DNA of 58,579 bases from Bacteroidota bacterium (GCA_003696835.1 RFHT01000615.1:1-58579); one strand, 5' to 3'; counted from the stretch's first letter, positions 25,361 through 34,873 are shown. A program made the numbers and translations. The notes: a model not told the origin generated them from the sequence alone.

Positions 25361-26968
25361 ATGAATACAAATCGTAAATCTATACGTTTCAGGGCCTGGC
25401 CCATCATGCTGCTTGCCACCGTGCTGAGCATGGCCCTGCCGGCTTGTGAACAATTCGATCTGAATGAAGACCCAGGCAAATCGCAGTTGGCAGTTTTACC
25501 TTATCAGAGCCTTTCAGAACTGGAGTTGGCTGTAACGGGTACCTACAACCGGCTGCACCGGGCCCTGTGGATGACCACCGCTTTCGTAAGCGCATGGGGC
25601 GGCGACGACCTGACCACTCACCGGGCCAGCAATAAGGCAGACTTTCGAGAATATGACCAGCGGCTGGTCACCCCGGGCAATGCCCGAACCAGGGGTACCT
25701 GGAACGGCCTCTACCAAGCCATTCGCGCTGCAAACACGGTACTGGTCAATGCGGCTGAAACGGACCTGCCCGACCGACAAGCCCAGGATCAACTCGTAGG
25801 TGAAGCCTATTTTATACGGGGATTTGCCTTCCATCATTTGGCCAGGGTACACGAAAGAATCCCCTTGGTGCTGGACATCGTGCCGAACTTTGAAATCGGC
25901 CTGGCCTCCCGGCAGGAAGTGTTTCAGCAAATTGAAAGTGATTACCTCAAGGCGGAATCCATGTTGCCGGTTTCCAGTACTCTGGGGGCCACCCGTCCCA
26001 ATAAAGGAACTGCCAGAGCCTTTCTCGCACGGCTTTATATGGATTGGGCCGGCTATCCGCTGAATGACAATTCCAAATATGCCCAGGCAGCTTCCAGTGC
26101 CAAACAGGTAATAGACAATGCCGCGAATCATGGCTTTGCCCTCGTTCCTGATATGAGAACGCTCTATACCCTCGCAGGCTCTCAAAACACAGAAGGCGTA
26201 TTTACCCTTGCTCACTGCCAGCCCTGTGGCCTTGCAAATCGAAAAACCGGAAAGCTGGGCCTTCCGGGAGACTTTGGAGGCTGGCAAGAATCATTCGCCG
26301 AAATCAGGTTTTTTGAAGATATGCCCGATAATTACCGAAAAGAAATTACCTACCATACGGAAATACCTCTGGATGCCAATGGAAGAGTGACCCCGGATGT
26401 GGCCAATGCGGTCAGTTTTATTCCCTGGACCGAATTTAAAGATCAGCAGAACCCCGTTTTCCAGAAAATTACCGGCCCCTTTGAAGACAATATTTTCAAT
26501 GGGTTCCAAAATTCCCGCTCAGATTATCTGATGCGTTATGCAGAGGTATTACTCACCTATGCCGAAGCTGCCGGAAGATCGGGCTCTGTAACGGCAGATG
26601 CCTGGGAAGCCCTGAATAAGGTTCGGCGAAGAGCCGAAGGCCTACCTGTCGATCAGCCTGCTCCCGGCGTTGACCTGAGTTCTGGGGATATTGCCGAGCT
26701 GGCCTATACGGAAAGAAAATGGGAATTTGCGGGTGAGTACCTTCGGTGGTATGATCTGGTGCGCATGGAAAGGGTGGAACAGGCCCTGGGCGGTTCGGCC
26801 CGAGACCCGAGAGTGTCCATAGGCACTGCTTTTGATGCCAACGGCAATCCTACGCCTATGCCGCTGACAAAACCCTCCAACCCCATTCTGGGGTCGCTGA
26901 GTCCCGACAACTATTTCCATCCCATTCCCCCGGACGAAGTGGCTCAATTGCCCAATTTGGGAAAGTAA
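25361..26968 (+). CDS. SusD/RagB family surface glycan-binding lipoprotein
   Basis: Start at 25361 (MNTNRKS) gives a lipoprotein signal with lipobox LPAC; an upstream start would place 20 polar residues before it. The mature protein of about 535 residues is alpha-helical with TPR-like elements. It shows SusD features: LAVTGTYNRLH, the W-N-G-L-Y-Q-A-I-R-AAN stretch, EAYFIRGFAFHHLAR, and C-terminal EVLLTYAEAAGRSG, RRRAEGLP and ERKWEFAGEYLRWYDLVR. It forms the lid of the SusC transporter. The gap to SusC is 61 bases. A strong terminator follows at 27003, so susC-susD end a transcript. Confidence 0.97.
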   Translation: MNTNRKSIRFRAWPIMLLATVLSMALPACEQFDLNEDPGKSQLAVLPYQSLSELELAVTGTYNRLHRALWMTTAFVSAWGGDDLTTHRASNKADFREYDQRLVTPGNARTRGTWNGLYQAIRAANTVLVNAAETDLPDRQAQDQLVGEAYFIRGFAFHHLARVHERIPLVLDIVPNFEIGLASRQEVFQQIESDYLKAESMLPVSSTLGATRPNKGTARAFLARLYMDWAGYPLNDNSKYAQAASSAKQVIDNAANHGFALVPDMRTLYTLAGSQNTEGVFTLAHCQPCGLANRKTGKLGLPGDFGGWQESFAEIRFFEDMPDNYRKEITYHTEIPLDANGRVTPDVANAVSFIPWTEFKDQQNPVFQKITGPFEDNIFNGFQNSRSDYLMRYAEVLLTYAEAAGRSGSVTADAWEALNKVRRRAEGLPVDQPAPGVDLSSGDIAELAYTERKWEFAGEYLRWYDLVRMERVEQALGGSARDPRVSIGTAFDANGNPTPMPLTKPSNPILGSLSPDNYFHPIPPDEVAQLPNLGK

Positions 26969-27002
26969 AGGAAACATAGTAAGTTTAGTTTCACATATCA
27001 GA

Positions 27003-27035
27003 CCGCAGAGCCCGAAAGGGCTTTGCGGCACTTTT
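27003..27035 (+). terminator. Rho-independent terminator after SusD
   Basis: An 11-bp stem (27003-27013 with 27018-27028, one G-T pair) closed by a GAAA tetraloop and followed by CACTTTT. It separates SusCD from the next transcription unit. Confidence 0.85.
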
Positions 27036-27112
27036 AAACGCAAAGACCTCACAGGTTTAAGCAGCAGCGCGTCTGAAAAATCGAGGAACTCTTCAAGAAA
27101 AAATCGCTGGCT

Positions 27113-27120
27113 TATATTTG
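27113..27120 (+). promoter_or_regulatory. -7 promoter element of the VCBS-repeat gene
   Basis: TATATTTG (TAnnTTTG consensus) lies 17 bases before the ATG at 27138 and after the SusD terminator, so the last three genes of the locus probably have their own promoter. No obvious -33 TTG is visible. Confidence 0.55.
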
Positions 27121-27137
27121 CTAAAACCCCAAATTCT

Positions 27138-30100
27138 ATGTGGATTCGAAGTCGATGGAACATTCTGGTTAGTTGTTTTTTGTTCACGGCCTTGCTATAT
27201 GCATGTGGTGAAAATTTGGAGGAAACCTCCACCAGCTCACAAAAGCTGTTTACAAAAGTGTCAGCCGAACAATCGGGTATTCACTTTCAAAATACCATTG
27301 AAGAAACAGAAGAAAGCAATTATTACCAGTATATGTACACCTATATCGGGGGGGGAGTAGCTACCGCAGATTTTAACCGCGATGGCCTGGAGGATCTCTT
27401 TTTTATTTCCAATTCCTTCGACAACCAATTGTACCTCAACCGGGGTAACTTTACCTTTGAGGAAGTCTCCCAACAGGCGGGAATTGTGAAACGTCCGGGT
27501 TTCGATACCGGCGTTTCCGTCGCAGATGTCAATCAGGATGGCTGGCCGGATATCTATATTTGCCGCGGAGGCTGGATCGACCGGGACAAGCGCTTTGCCA
27601 ATATGCTCTACATCCATCAGGGCGTAAATGATGCCGGCGAAATTTCGTTTGTGGAACAGGCAGCCGAATACGGGCTCGCAGATGACAACCGGGGTATTCA
27701 GGCCACCTTTTTCGACTACGACAAAGATGGAGACCTGGATGTGTACATTGCCAATAGCCCCGACTTTGAAGACCGGGCCTCAGACATATTGCCGATGAAG
27801 TCCATTCCAACCGACCCCAAAACGATTACGCAGAAGGGGAGTGACAAACTCTATCGCAATGAAGGCTCCGGACGGTTTACGGATGTGTCCGAAGCCGCTG
27901 GCATTTTACCCGATATCGGCTTTGGCCTCAACCCTCAGGTGGGGGATTTTAATCAGGATGGATGGCTCGACCTCTACGTTTGCAATGATTTCAGAATCCC
28001 GGATTTTCTGTATATCAACAATGGGGATGGCACATTCCGGGAAGCACGGGACGAAATGCTGAAGCACATGTCATTCAACAGTATGGGAAGCGATGTAGGG
28101 GATATCAACAACGATGGCCTGATGGACATCTTTACCCTGGACATGAACCCGGAAGATTACGTTCGCTCCAAAACCACCATGGGCATGACGCCTGTGCATC
28201 GCTTTGAAGAAATGGTGGCCAAAGGCTATCACTACAACTATATGCACAATATGTTGCAGCTCAACAACGGCAACAGTACCTTCAGCGAAATTGCACAAAT
28301 GGCGGGTGTGGCCAATACAGACTGGAGTTGGGCTTCTCTGCTGGCCGATTTCGACCTGGATGGATACAACGACCTTTTCATTACGAATGGGGTTTTCAGA
28401 GATGTGATTGACCGGGATGCAAACAATAAAATTCTTCAAATTCTCAGAACGAATAATCGAAAACCAACCAAAGCGGATTTTCTGGCATTTACCAAAATGC
28501 TGCCTCAACAAAAGCTCAATAATTACTTCTTCCGCAACAAAGGTGATCTCACATTTGAAGATGTGTCAACCCAATGGACTGATTCCGTTCCCACCTTTTC
28601 CAATGGCGCTGTTTATGCGGACCTGGACAATGATGGAGACCTCGATGTGGTGGTTAATAATATCAACAGCCCGGCTGAGGTATTTCAAAACCAGGCTTCA
28701 GATAATCATTCGGGAAACTATTTGCAAATAGAACTCCTCGGCCCTCCCAAAAATATACAGGGAATAGGAACTGTGGTCAAACTTTACCAGCATGACGGAA
28801 GCATACAGATACGCCAAATGATCCAAAGCAGGGGGTTTCTTTCTGCAGTATCGGGAAGGTTACATTTCGGACTGGGCATGGCTGAGCGGATCGATTCTCT
28901 TGAAACGATCTGGCCCGATGGAAAAAAACAAATCCTTACCCAGGTTGCTGCCAATCAACCGCTGAAAATCGACTACCGGGCGGCAAGCCTTCCCCCCAAA
29001 AAGGCAAAGCCCGAATCCAAGCCCCTCTTCAAGAAGGTATCCATTGATATTGTCCATATAGATCCCGCTTACAACGATTATCAAAAACAGGTACTATTGC
29101 CACATAAACTGTCTCAAACAGGGCCGGGCTTTGCAAAGGGGGATGTCAATGGCGATGGAAAGGAGGACATTTATTTAGGCGGTGGACATACACAGGCAGG
29201 GCAATTGTTGCTGGCAAATGCACAAGGAACATTTTCGCTTCATACCGTTTCTGCTTTCGAAAGGGATCGCCAGAAAGAAGATGTGGGAGCCTGTTTTGTT
29301 GATATCGATAATGATGGTGACCTGGATTTGTATGTGGTGAGCGGAAGCTACGAATTTGATATGAACTCAAAATTACTGGTGGATCGACTTTACCTAAACG
29401 ATGGAACAGGTCATTTTTCAAAATCCACCGGACTCATTCCTGAGGTACCGATTGCAGGTTCAGTGGCCATACCTGCCGACTTTGATCAGGATGGAGATAT
29501 AGACCTCTTTGTAGGCGGTAGAGTTATTCCGGGCAATTATCCCTATCCTCCTGAAAGTATGCTACTGCGCAATGAAGGGGGTAAATTTTCCATCGCGACG
29601 CCCGATATAGCACCGGAACTGACTCATATCGGCATGGTAACGGATGCAACCTGGGCAGATATAGACGGCGACCAGGACCTGGATTTGGTTTTAACTGGTG
29701 AATGGATGGGCATTGAGGTATTCGTGAATGAAAACGGACAATTGGCCCGGCACGAATCCTACGCCGGCCTCGCTGCTCAGGTGGGATGGTGGAATGCACT
29801 AACAATTGCCGATGTGGATGATGATGGTGATCAGGATATTGTGGCCGGCAATTTGGGACTGAACTACAAATTTCACGCTTCGCCTGAAAAACCCTTTCAT
29901 ATATATACACATGACTTTGATTACAACGGTACCACAGATATCATTTTAGCCAAATACTACAAAAATACAGAGGTACCCGTAAGGGGAAAAACCTGTGCTA
30001 CTCAGCAAATTCCACATTTGGCTCAGAAGATTACCTCATTCCATGACTTTGCCAGCCGGGACCTCGAAGGAATTCTGGGGCCTGCCGTCAAATCAGCCCT

Positions 30101-30512
30101 GCATTACAAAGCTGTGGAATTCAGAAGCGGAATTTTCATGCATGAAGAGGGGGGTAATTTTCAGTTCAGACCTTTCGACAATCATATACAACAATCTCCC
30201 ATCAACAGCATTGTGTATGCCGATACGGATGGTGATGGCATCAAGGACCTGCTCATGGCTGGCAACAACTATATGCCGGAAATCGAAACCACCAGAGCAG
30301 ATGCCGGAATAGGAGCCTTTCTCAAAGGAGTCGGAAAGGGGCATTTTAAAGCAGTTTCTCACCACCAGTCCGGTTTTTTTGCCCATGATGATGTCAGAGG
30401 TTTGTTGCTATTGAAGCGAGAAGGGGATTTCAGTATCTGGGTCATCAATAATAATGGGCAACATGCGCTTTTTGTGCCTGCTACCTCCCCCCTGAATATC
30501 GCTCAGCGATAA
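27138..30512 (+). CDS. VCBS/FG-GAP repeat and ASPIC/UnbV domain lipoprotein (CRTAC-like)
   Basis: An 1124-residue protein with a lipoprotein signal (lipobox LYAC). It contains about fourteen Ca-binding-type loops of form D-x-(N/D)-x-D-G-x-x-D, such as ADFNRDGLEDLFF, ADVNQDGWPDIYI, FDYDKDGDLDVYI, VDIDNDGDLDLYV and ADVDDDGDQDIVA. They are arranged as two FG-GAP/integrin-like propellers separated by an ASPIC/UnbV domain (about 530-600, GTVVKLYQHDGS to TIWPDGKKQ). Such proteins are recurrent in Bacteroidota polysaccharide loci, and no enzymatic activity is established for them. It is probably surface-exposed. Its place after SusD suggests a glycan-binding or docking role. Confidence 0.92.
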   Translation: MWIRSRWNILVSCFLFTALLYACGENLEETSTSSQKLFTKVSAEQSGIHFQNTIEETEESNYYQYMYTYIGGGVATADFNRDGLEDLFFISNSFDNQLYLNRGNFTFEEVSQQAGIVKRPGFDTGVSVADVNQDGWPDIYICRGGWIDRDKRFANMLYIHQGVNDAGEISFVEQAAEYGLADDNRGIQATFFDYDKDGDLDVYIANSPDFEDRASDILPMKSIPTDPKTITQKGSDKLYRNEGSGRFTDVSEAAGILPDIGFGLNPQVGDFNQDGWLDLYVCNDFRIPDFLYINNGDGTFREARDEMLKHMSFNSMGSDVGDINNDGLMDIFTLDMNPEDYVRSKTTMGMTPVHRFEEMVAKGYHYNYMHNMLQLNNGNSTFSEIAQMAGVANTDWSWASLLADFDLDGYNDLFITNGVFRDVIDRDANNKILQILRTNNRKPTKADFLAFTKMLPQQKLNNYFFRNKGDLTFEDVSTQWTDSVPTFSNGAVYADLDNDGDLDVVVNNINSPAEVFQNQASDNHSGNYLQIELLGPPKNIQGIGTVVKLYQHDGSIQIRQMIQSRGFLSAVSGRLHFGLGMAERIDSLETIWPDGKKQILTQVAANQPLKIDYRAASLPPKKAKPESKPLFKKVSIDIVHIDPAYNDYQKQVLLPHKLSQTGPGFAKGDVNGDGKEDIYLGGGHTQAGQLLLANAQGTFSLHTVSAFERDRQKEDVGACFVDIDNDGDLDLYVVSGSYEFDMNSKLLVDRLYLNDGTGHFSKSTGLIPEVPIAGSVAIPADFDQDGDIDLFVGGRVIPGNYPYPPESMLLRNEGGKFSIATPDIAPELTHIGMVTDATWADIDGDQDLDLVLTGEWMGIEVFVNENGQLARHESYAGLAAQVGWWNALTIADVDDDGDQDIVAGNLGLNYKFHASPEKPFHIYTHDFDYNGTTDIILAKYYKNTEVPVRGKTCATQQIPHLAQKITSFHDFASRDLEGILGPAVKSALHYKAVEFRSGIFMHEEGGNFQFRPFDNHIQQSPINSIVYADTDGDGIKDLLMAGNNYMPEIETTRADAGIGAFLKGVGKGHFKAVSHHQSGFFAHDDVRGLLLLKREGDFSIWVINNNGQHALFVPATSPLNIAQR

Positions 30513-30615
30513 ACAATGGTTAAAATCCTGTAACAACAGGATAATTTCCAACAATCCCAGAAAGCCCCATTCCTGTTTATTTACATTCACAGCAATTGGG
30601 TTTATTCAACCTATT

Positions 30616-32643
30616 ATGAAAAAGCTATTTTGGGTAATACATTTTTTACTTATGGTTCTCATTTCCAAAGCTCAACACCAGGGCATTATCAACAACGCCT
30701 CCAGCCCGCATGTACGTCTGAAAAGCATTAACCTGGGCGACTGCCGCTGGACAGAAGGCTTCTGGGCCCAAAGGTTCAAAGTGGCCGAACAGGCGATGGT
30801 ACCCTATATGGGAGAGGTACTATGTGGGGAGGTTGGCCATGCACTAAACAATTTTAAAATTGCCGCCGGCCTCAAAGAAGGCCAGCACCAGGGCATGCAC
30901 TGGCATGATGGTGATTTCTACAAATGGCTGGAAGCCGCCATGTACATTTATGCGCAAAACGGAGACAAAAAATTGCTGAAGGAAATCGATGGATACATCG
31001 ACATCATTGGGCAGGCACAGCAAGCAGATGGCTATCTGCAAACCCAGGTACAGCTCCGGGACCATATCGACCGCTACGAAAACCGCAGGTTTCATGAAAT
31101 GTACAATACCGGGCATTTACTAACCAGCGCCTGTATTCACCATCGTGTTACAGGCCAACGCAATTTCCTGGACATCGCCATCAAACATGCAGATCTGCTC
31201 TACACCATCTTTTATCCCGAGACCAAACATTACGGACGATTTGGATTTAATCAAACCCAGATCATGGGCTTAGTCGAATTGTACCGAACCACCCAGGACC
31301 GGAAATACCTGGAGTTGGCAGAGCGCTTTATCAACCGGCGGGGGAAATACAAAGTGGAAGACCATCCTACTACCAAGGGCTATCCAATCGGTGATATGGT
31401 GCAGGAACGTACGCCCCTCAGAAAATCACATGAGGCTGTAGGCCACGCAGTACTGGCTTTGTACTACTATGCAGGAGCTGCCGATGTGTACGCCGAAACG
31501 GGGGAAAAAGCCCTGATAGATGCCCTGGACAGGCTTTGGGAAAATGTAACCCACAAAAAAATGTATATAACCGGAGCGGTCGGTCAGGCACATTACGGCG
31601 TTTCTACCAATCTCGACATGATTCAGGAGGGATTTATCGACGATTATATGATGCCCAATCTGACGGCTTATAACGAGACCTGTGCCAATGTATGTAATGC
31701 CATGTTTAATTATCGCATGCTCACCATTAAAGGAGAAGCCAAACATGCCGACGTTATGGAACGCGTGCTCTACAATAGTGCGCTCTCAGGCATCAGCCTG
31801 GAAGGCAAAGATTATTTTTATGCCAATCCGTTGCGGATGATTCACAATACCCGCGATTATCATGCGCATGCCAATATAACCGAAACGCCTAAGCGGGAGC
31901 CCTATTTATCCTGTTTTTGTTGTCCGCCCAACCTGGTGCGTACCATCGCCAAACTCTCCGGCTGGGCCTATGGGCTATCGGATAACGGACTTTCTGTCAA
32001 CCTTTATGGCGGAAACAGCCTAAACTCCCGGCTTTTGGACGGTTCAGTCATCAAACTCACCCAGGAAACGCAATACCCCTGGGAAGGCTCCGTCACGATC
32101 AAGATGCTGGAATGCAAAGAGGAAGCTTTCGATATGATGCTGCGCATTCCTGAATGGGCAACCGGCACGGAGATTCGGATAAACGGAAAGAAAGCGCAGG
32201 TGGAAGCAGTTCCAGGTACGTTTGCCACCATCAGCCGGCAATGGAAAGCAGGGGATGTCATTTCTCTCAACATGCCCCTGGAAGCTACTTTGGTAGAAGG
32301 CCATCCCCGAATAGAAGAAATTCGCAACCAGGTGGCCATTCAGCGAGGCCCGCTCATTTATTGCATAGAAACCCCTGATCTGCCGGAAAATACCGATATT
32401 CTGGATGTGTATATTTCGGGAAATACCCCCTTGAAAGCTACCTATCGGCCTGACTTTTTGGGAGGGCTTACTACTATTGAAGGAAAAGTGCTGTTACGCC
32501 AGGATCAAAAGGAAGGTATGTACCGAAGCATACGCAAACCTGAGCTGAAGCCCTACCATACCCGCTTTGTTCCCTACTATGCCTGGAGTAACCGGGGGCT
32601 GGCAGAAATGACGGTCTTTATGCCAGTCGTATGGGAAGAATGA
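30616..32643 (+). CDS. glycoside hydrolase family 127 protein (DUF1680)
   Basis: A 675-residue exported protein (signal about 1-19). It has an alpha/alpha barrel and the GH127 zinc site: E354 and C356 (NETCANVC), C435 and C436 (FCCPPN). In characterised GH127 these four ligands hold Zn and one Cys is the nucleophile, so the enzyme looks active. Beta-sandwich domains follow (about 460-675). GH127 includes beta-L-arabinofuranosidases and, in marine carrageenan loci, 3,6-anhydro-D-galactosidases. Given the sulfatases, GH16 and the anhydro-sugar enzymes nearby, the latter is my preferred guess. It starts 103 bases after the VCBS gene and 28 bases before the second sulfatase. Confidence 0.92.
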   Translation: MKKLFWVIHFLLMVLISKAQHQGIINNASSPHVRLKSINLGDCRWTEGFWAQRFKVAEQAMVPYMGEVLCGEVGHALNNFKIAAGLKEGQHQGMHWHDGDFYKWLEAAMYIYAQNGDKKLLKEIDGYIDIIGQAQQADGYLQTQVQLRDHIDRYENRRFHEMYNTGHLLTSACIHHRVTGQRNFLDIAIKHADLLYTIFYPETKHYGRFGFNQTQIMGLVELYRTTQDRKYLELAERFINRRGKYKVEDHPTTKGYPIGDMVQERTPLRKSHEAVGHAVLALYYYAGAADVYAETGEKALIDALDRLWENVTHKKMYITGAVGQAHYGVSTNLDMIQEGFIDDYMMPNLTAYNETCANVCNAMFNYRMLTIKGEAKHADVMERVLYNSALSGISLEGKDYFYANPLRMIHNTRDYHAHANITETPKREPYLSCFCCPPNLVRTIAKLSGWAYGLSDNGLSVNLYGGNSLNSRLLDGSVIKLTQETQYPWEGSVTIKMLECKEEAFDMMLRIPEWATGTEIRINGKKAQVEAVPGTFATISRQWKAGDVISLNMPLEATLVEGHPRIEEIRNQVAIQRGPLIYCIETPDLPENTDILDVYISGNTPLKATYRPDFLGGLTTIEGKVLLRQDQKEGMYRSIRKPELKPYHTRFVPYYAWSNRGLAEMTVFMPVVWEE

Positions 32644-32671
32644 GTCTTTATTTCAACATTACCCTCTAATC

Positions 32672-34300
32672 ATGCAAAATTATTTGCTTATTGTGGCCAT
32701 ATTCGCAGGCTTGTGTGCCTGTAAGCCGCCTGAACCGAAGGCCGAAAAACTCAATATCCTTTTTATTGCCATCGACGACCTTCGCCCCGAACTGGGCTCT
32801 TATGGCTCGGAAATAGCCGTTACGCCTCATCTGGACAAATTGGCCAGTGAGGGGCTGCAGTTTAACCGCGCCTACTGCCAGCAGGCCATTTGCAGCCCTT
32901 CCCGCGCCAGCCTCATGACCGGTGCACGCCCCGAGACCATTAACATTATCGAGAATTACACCTATTTCCGCGACCTCAATCCCGATATCGTAACCCTGCC
33001 CCAGCACTTCCGGGCCAATGGCTACGAAACTGCCTACTGTGGCAAAGTGTTCCACGGCAGGTTTACAGATGACTCGCTTTCCTGGAGTAGAAAAGCGGCT
33101 CAGATAACAACGCCCAAACCCAATTTTCCAGGTGGCTATGCCCTGCCTGAAAATCAGCGGATTTATCAGGAAAATAAAGAGGCAATGAAAGCCATATACG
33201 GGGATGTATATGGCCTGGGTATGGGGCCAGCTTACGAAAAAGCGGATGTTCCCGACCAAAGCTATATCGACGGATATAACACTGATCTGGCCATTGCCAC
33301 CATGCAGGAAATGGCCAAAGGAGACAAACCCTTTTTCCTGGGCTTTGGATTTCACCATCCGCATCTCAACTGGCTTACCCCAAAGAAATACTGGGATATG
33401 TACGATCCGGAGGAGATTCCGCTCACTACACAGCCTGATCCCCCAAAAAACGGAGCCGCGATGGGCTTACATGCTTCATTTGAATTGCGGGTTCGCCACG
33501 GTATCCCCAAAAGCGGCCCTATTGAACCCCAACTCGCACGTACCCTCAGACACGCCTATCTCGCCAGCGTGAGCTATGTCGATGCTCAGATTGGGCGTAT
33601 GATTGAAGCCCTGGAAGCCGCAGGCATACGTGATCATACTGTAATTATCGTTTGGAGCGATCATGGGTGGCACCTGGGGGAAATGGGCGTATGGGGTAAA
33701 GCCACCAATTATGAAATAGCAACACGTGTTCCGCTGATAATCTGGACCCCCGATATGCCGGACCAAAACCGGGGAGTGGCGACAGATGCACTGGTAGAAC
33801 TGGTAGATATGTATCCGACGCTTTGTAAACTTGCCGGATTGGAGTTACCCACCCATTTGGAGGGCCATAGCTTTGCCCCCCTGCTTTATGATCCTCATCA
33901 AAAGTGGAAAACTGCTGCTTTTAGCCAGTATCCCAACCCGGCTTTGCGAGAATGGGCGGCAAATCCGCTTTCGCCGGAGATGCGAAAAACCTATTTTGGT
34001 CCGCTAATCCGGGATGTTGAAGCGCGAATAATGGATCAGCAGCAGGAAAAATGGGATCGGGAACTGTTTGAACAACACCTGATGGGCTACAGCATGCGCA
34101 CTGACCGCTACCGTCTGGTAGTATGGAAGGATCGGAGAAAACCCCATCAAAAACCGCTCTATGTCGAGCTGTATGATCACCATGTTGATCCTGCGGAAAC
34201 GAATAACGTCGCCGGGATAAATCCAGCTTTGGTAAGTAAATTGTTGGATCAACTGGAAGCAGGCTGGGAAGGAGCCTTGCCGAAGCCGCACCTTGACTGA
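32672..34300 (+). CDS. S1 family sulfatase lipoprotein (iduronate-2-sulfatase-like)
   Basis: A 542-residue sulfatase with lipobox LCAC (Cys17), metal ligands D35/D36 (AIDDLRPELGSYG), formylglycine motif C74-S-P-S-R78 (ICSPSRASLMTG), GKVFHG and SDHGWHLGEMG. The DDLRPELG start and RPETINI..YTYFRDLNPDIVTLPQHF segment are typical of the iduronate-2-sulfatase-like S1_7 group, which in marine Bacteroidota includes carrageenan sulfatases. The substrate is inference. It is the last gene of the block and is followed by a terminator-like inverted repeat before ssrA. Confidence 0.93.
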   Translation: MQNYLLIVAIFAGLCACKPPEPKAEKLNILFIAIDDLRPELGSYGSEIAVTPHLDKLASEGLQFNRAYCQQAICSPSRASLMTGARPETINIIENYTYFRDLNPDIVTLPQHFRANGYETAYCGKVFHGRFTDDSLSWSRKAAQITTPKPNFPGGYALPENQRIYQENKEAMKAIYGDVYGLGMGPAYEKADVPDQSYIDGYNTDLAIATMQEMAKGDKPFFLGFGFHHPHLNWLTPKKYWDMYDPEEIPLTTQPDPPKNGAAMGLHASFELRVRHGIPKSGPIEPQLARTLRHAYLASVSYVDAQIGRMIEALEAAGIRDHTVIIVWSDHGWHLGEMGVWGKATNYEIATRVPLIIWTPDMPDQNRGVATDALVELVDMYPTLCKLAGLELPTHLEGHSFAPLLYDPHQKWKTAAFSQYPNPALREWAANPLSPEMRKTYFGPLIRDVEARIMDQQQEKWDRELFEQHLMGYSMRTDRYRLVVWKDRRKPHQKPLYVELYDHHVDPAETNNVAGINPALVSKLLDQLEAGWEGALPKPHLD

Positions 34301-34448
34301 AATAGACATGATCTCTACTACACCCTCCAGAAGATGGTATGAAAAATTGCAGGCGTACCCGGGCAAGGTGAAATTGGAAAAAATCAGGAATGCAGGTCCC
34401 TCTTAAGTCCCCAGAAAGAAGTAAAACTTCCCGTTTTTCACCAAGCAA

Positions 34449-34486
34449 AAAACCCCTCATATCATAGGCGCTATATGAGGGGTTTT
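34449..34486. terminator. bidirectional terminator between sulfatase and ssrA
   Basis: A 14-bp perfect stem (34449-34462 with 34473-34486) with a 10-base loop. It starts with AAAA and ends with TTTT, so it can stop both the plus-strand sulfatase transcript and the minus-strand tmRNA transcript. Confidence 0.88.
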
Positions 34487-34504
34487 GCTACAAATTTCGG
34501 ATAG

Positions 34505-34873
34505 TGGAGACGGAGGGAGTTGAACCCTCGTCCGGAGAAGGCAGCCATACGGCTTTCTACATGCTTAGTTGCCCATTATTTTCAGTTGGCTGCCCGGGCA
34601 ACGGGGCCTTGCCAACTGAGGTTGCCACTGATCTTAGACCGTGTTCGTGGCGGTCCACGGCCGCAGGCTGTCTGTGTTTGATGTGCCTCCCTGATGAAGA
34701 CCCGACAGCCAGAGGCCTTCGGGAGACATCTCGCTACTTAATCTAATTAAGCAGCAAGCGCGTAAGAATTTTCGCCATTTATTGTTCGCTAAAGAGGATT
34801 TGAGTGGTTCCTTAGCAACCCACTGCATGCTTATTCCGCATCTCTACCAACCCGTCGATGCCGTGTCGTCCCC
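34505..34873 (-). ncRNA. ssrA: transfer-messenger RNA (tmRNA)
   Basis: The 5' end (34873 downward) reads GGGGACGACACGGCATCGACGGG, the standard tmRNA start. The 3' end folds as a tRNA-like T arm (GGGTTCAACTCCC) and pairs with the 5' end as a 7-bp acceptor stem with one G-T. CCA is not encoded. The tag frame at 34747-34776 gives GENSYALAA followed by TAA, the expected Bacteroidota type ending in ALAA. It rescues stalled ribosomes together with SmpB, whose gene is not in the window. Confidence 0.96.

Noticed and set aside
9914-34873. CRISPR array, integrase or phage genes in the accessory block
   Set aside because: No spaced repeats, no recombinase motif and no phage structural gene were found. 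Only an IS21 scar supports past mobility.
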